Shown here piece by piece: positions 63,869 to 64,000 of a DNA stretch of 64,000 nt; the stretch's first letter is position 1, and every line of letters starts with the position of its first letter. Below the pieces are notes generated by a model. That model was not told the DNA's origin, ran no database searches, and saw nothing but the letters and a program-made list of their open reading frames with translations. A program made the translations under genes and the position numbers. The stretch comes from Colwellia sp. (GTDB lineage: Bacteria > Pseudomonadota > Gammaproteobacteria > Enterobacterales > Alteromonadaceae): positions 21,525 to 85,524 of the forward strand of contig JAPYOP010000015.1 in NCBI GenBank assembly GCA_029938115.1, given 5' to 3'.

Positions 63869-63945
63869 GGACGCGTAGCTCAGCTGGATAGAGTACCTGG
63901 CTACGAACCAGGCGGTCGCAGGTTCGACTCCTGCCGCGTCCGCCA
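63869..63945 (+). tRNA. tRNA-Arg (anticodon ACG), copy 2
   Basis: 77 bases identical to copy 1 over the whole tRNA, including CCA. Identity of the two intact copies, against decay of the two others, suggests recent duplication or gene conversion. Confidence 0.97.
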
Positions 63946-63967
63946 CTTTTCTCTTATGAGAGTAAAT

Positions 63968-63993
63968 AAACCTAGCTTCGGCTGGGTTTTTTT
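63968..63993 (+). terminator. Terminator of the tRNA array
   Basis: AACCTAGC-TTCG-GCTGGGTT (one G-U pair), a UUCG tetraloop hairpin, followed by a run of T. Confidence 0.9.
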
Positions 63994-64000
63994 ATATGTT

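Overview
This 64 kb window is AT-rich chromosomal DNA from a marine gammaproteobacterium of the order Alteromonadales, most likely a Colwelliaceae (Colwellia/Thalassotalea-type) strain. The support is gene content and protein similarity recognised by eye: a TonB receptor / N-acetylglucosamine (GlcNAc) locus, a split divergent ccm cluster, a small TIGR02922-like protein, and a recX-alaS-csrA-tRNA block. No database search was run. Almost all long ORFs look intact, and there is no phage, transposase gene or CRISPR array.

Layout. 1-6.7 kb: 5' end of rdgC (minus strand, running off the window), a MITE-like repeat, an orphan sensor kinase, a porin with two PHO boxes, phoB behind its own PHO box, a phoR that lacks the usual membrane anchor, gcvR and a PilZ protein. 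6.7-11.6 kb: ettA, a LysR regulator with a small divergent ORF, and an exported M20 dipeptidase. 11.8-22.5 kb (all minus strand): a one-protein hybrid two-component regulator with an AraC output domain, then an NtrY/NtrC-like pair coupled to an HlyD adaptor / ABC ATPase / MacB-like permease operon. 22.8-30.8 kb: yehS, a DEAD-box helicase, a Bax-like glucosaminidase, a glutaredoxin, msrP and msrQ separated by a second MITE copy, and two tandem exported amidohydrolases.

31-46.3 kb is the most distinctive part: a GlcNAc/chitin-oligomer utilisation region. A TonB-dependent receptor is followed by a SapC-family protein and two tryptophan-halogenase-like flavoproteins. A convergent TPR-sulfotransferase comes next, then a GH20 hexosaminidase lipoprotein, GlcNAc kinase, nagA and the MFS permease nagP. 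Four near-perfect palindromes (TGACARCGYTGTCA type) lie in front of the receptor (two sites), the hexosaminidase and the kinase. They tie these transcripts into one probable LacI-family (NagR-like) regulon. Neither the repressor nor nagB is in the window.

46.5-64 kb: a small TIGR02922-like protein, folD, ccmEDCBA diverging from ccmFGHI (cytochrome c maturation), hemH, a membrane dipeptidase lipoprotein, dinB with a LexA box filling its promoter spacer, recX, alaS, csrA, tRNA-Ser(GCU), and a decayed tRNA-Arg(ACG) array with two intact and two broken copies.
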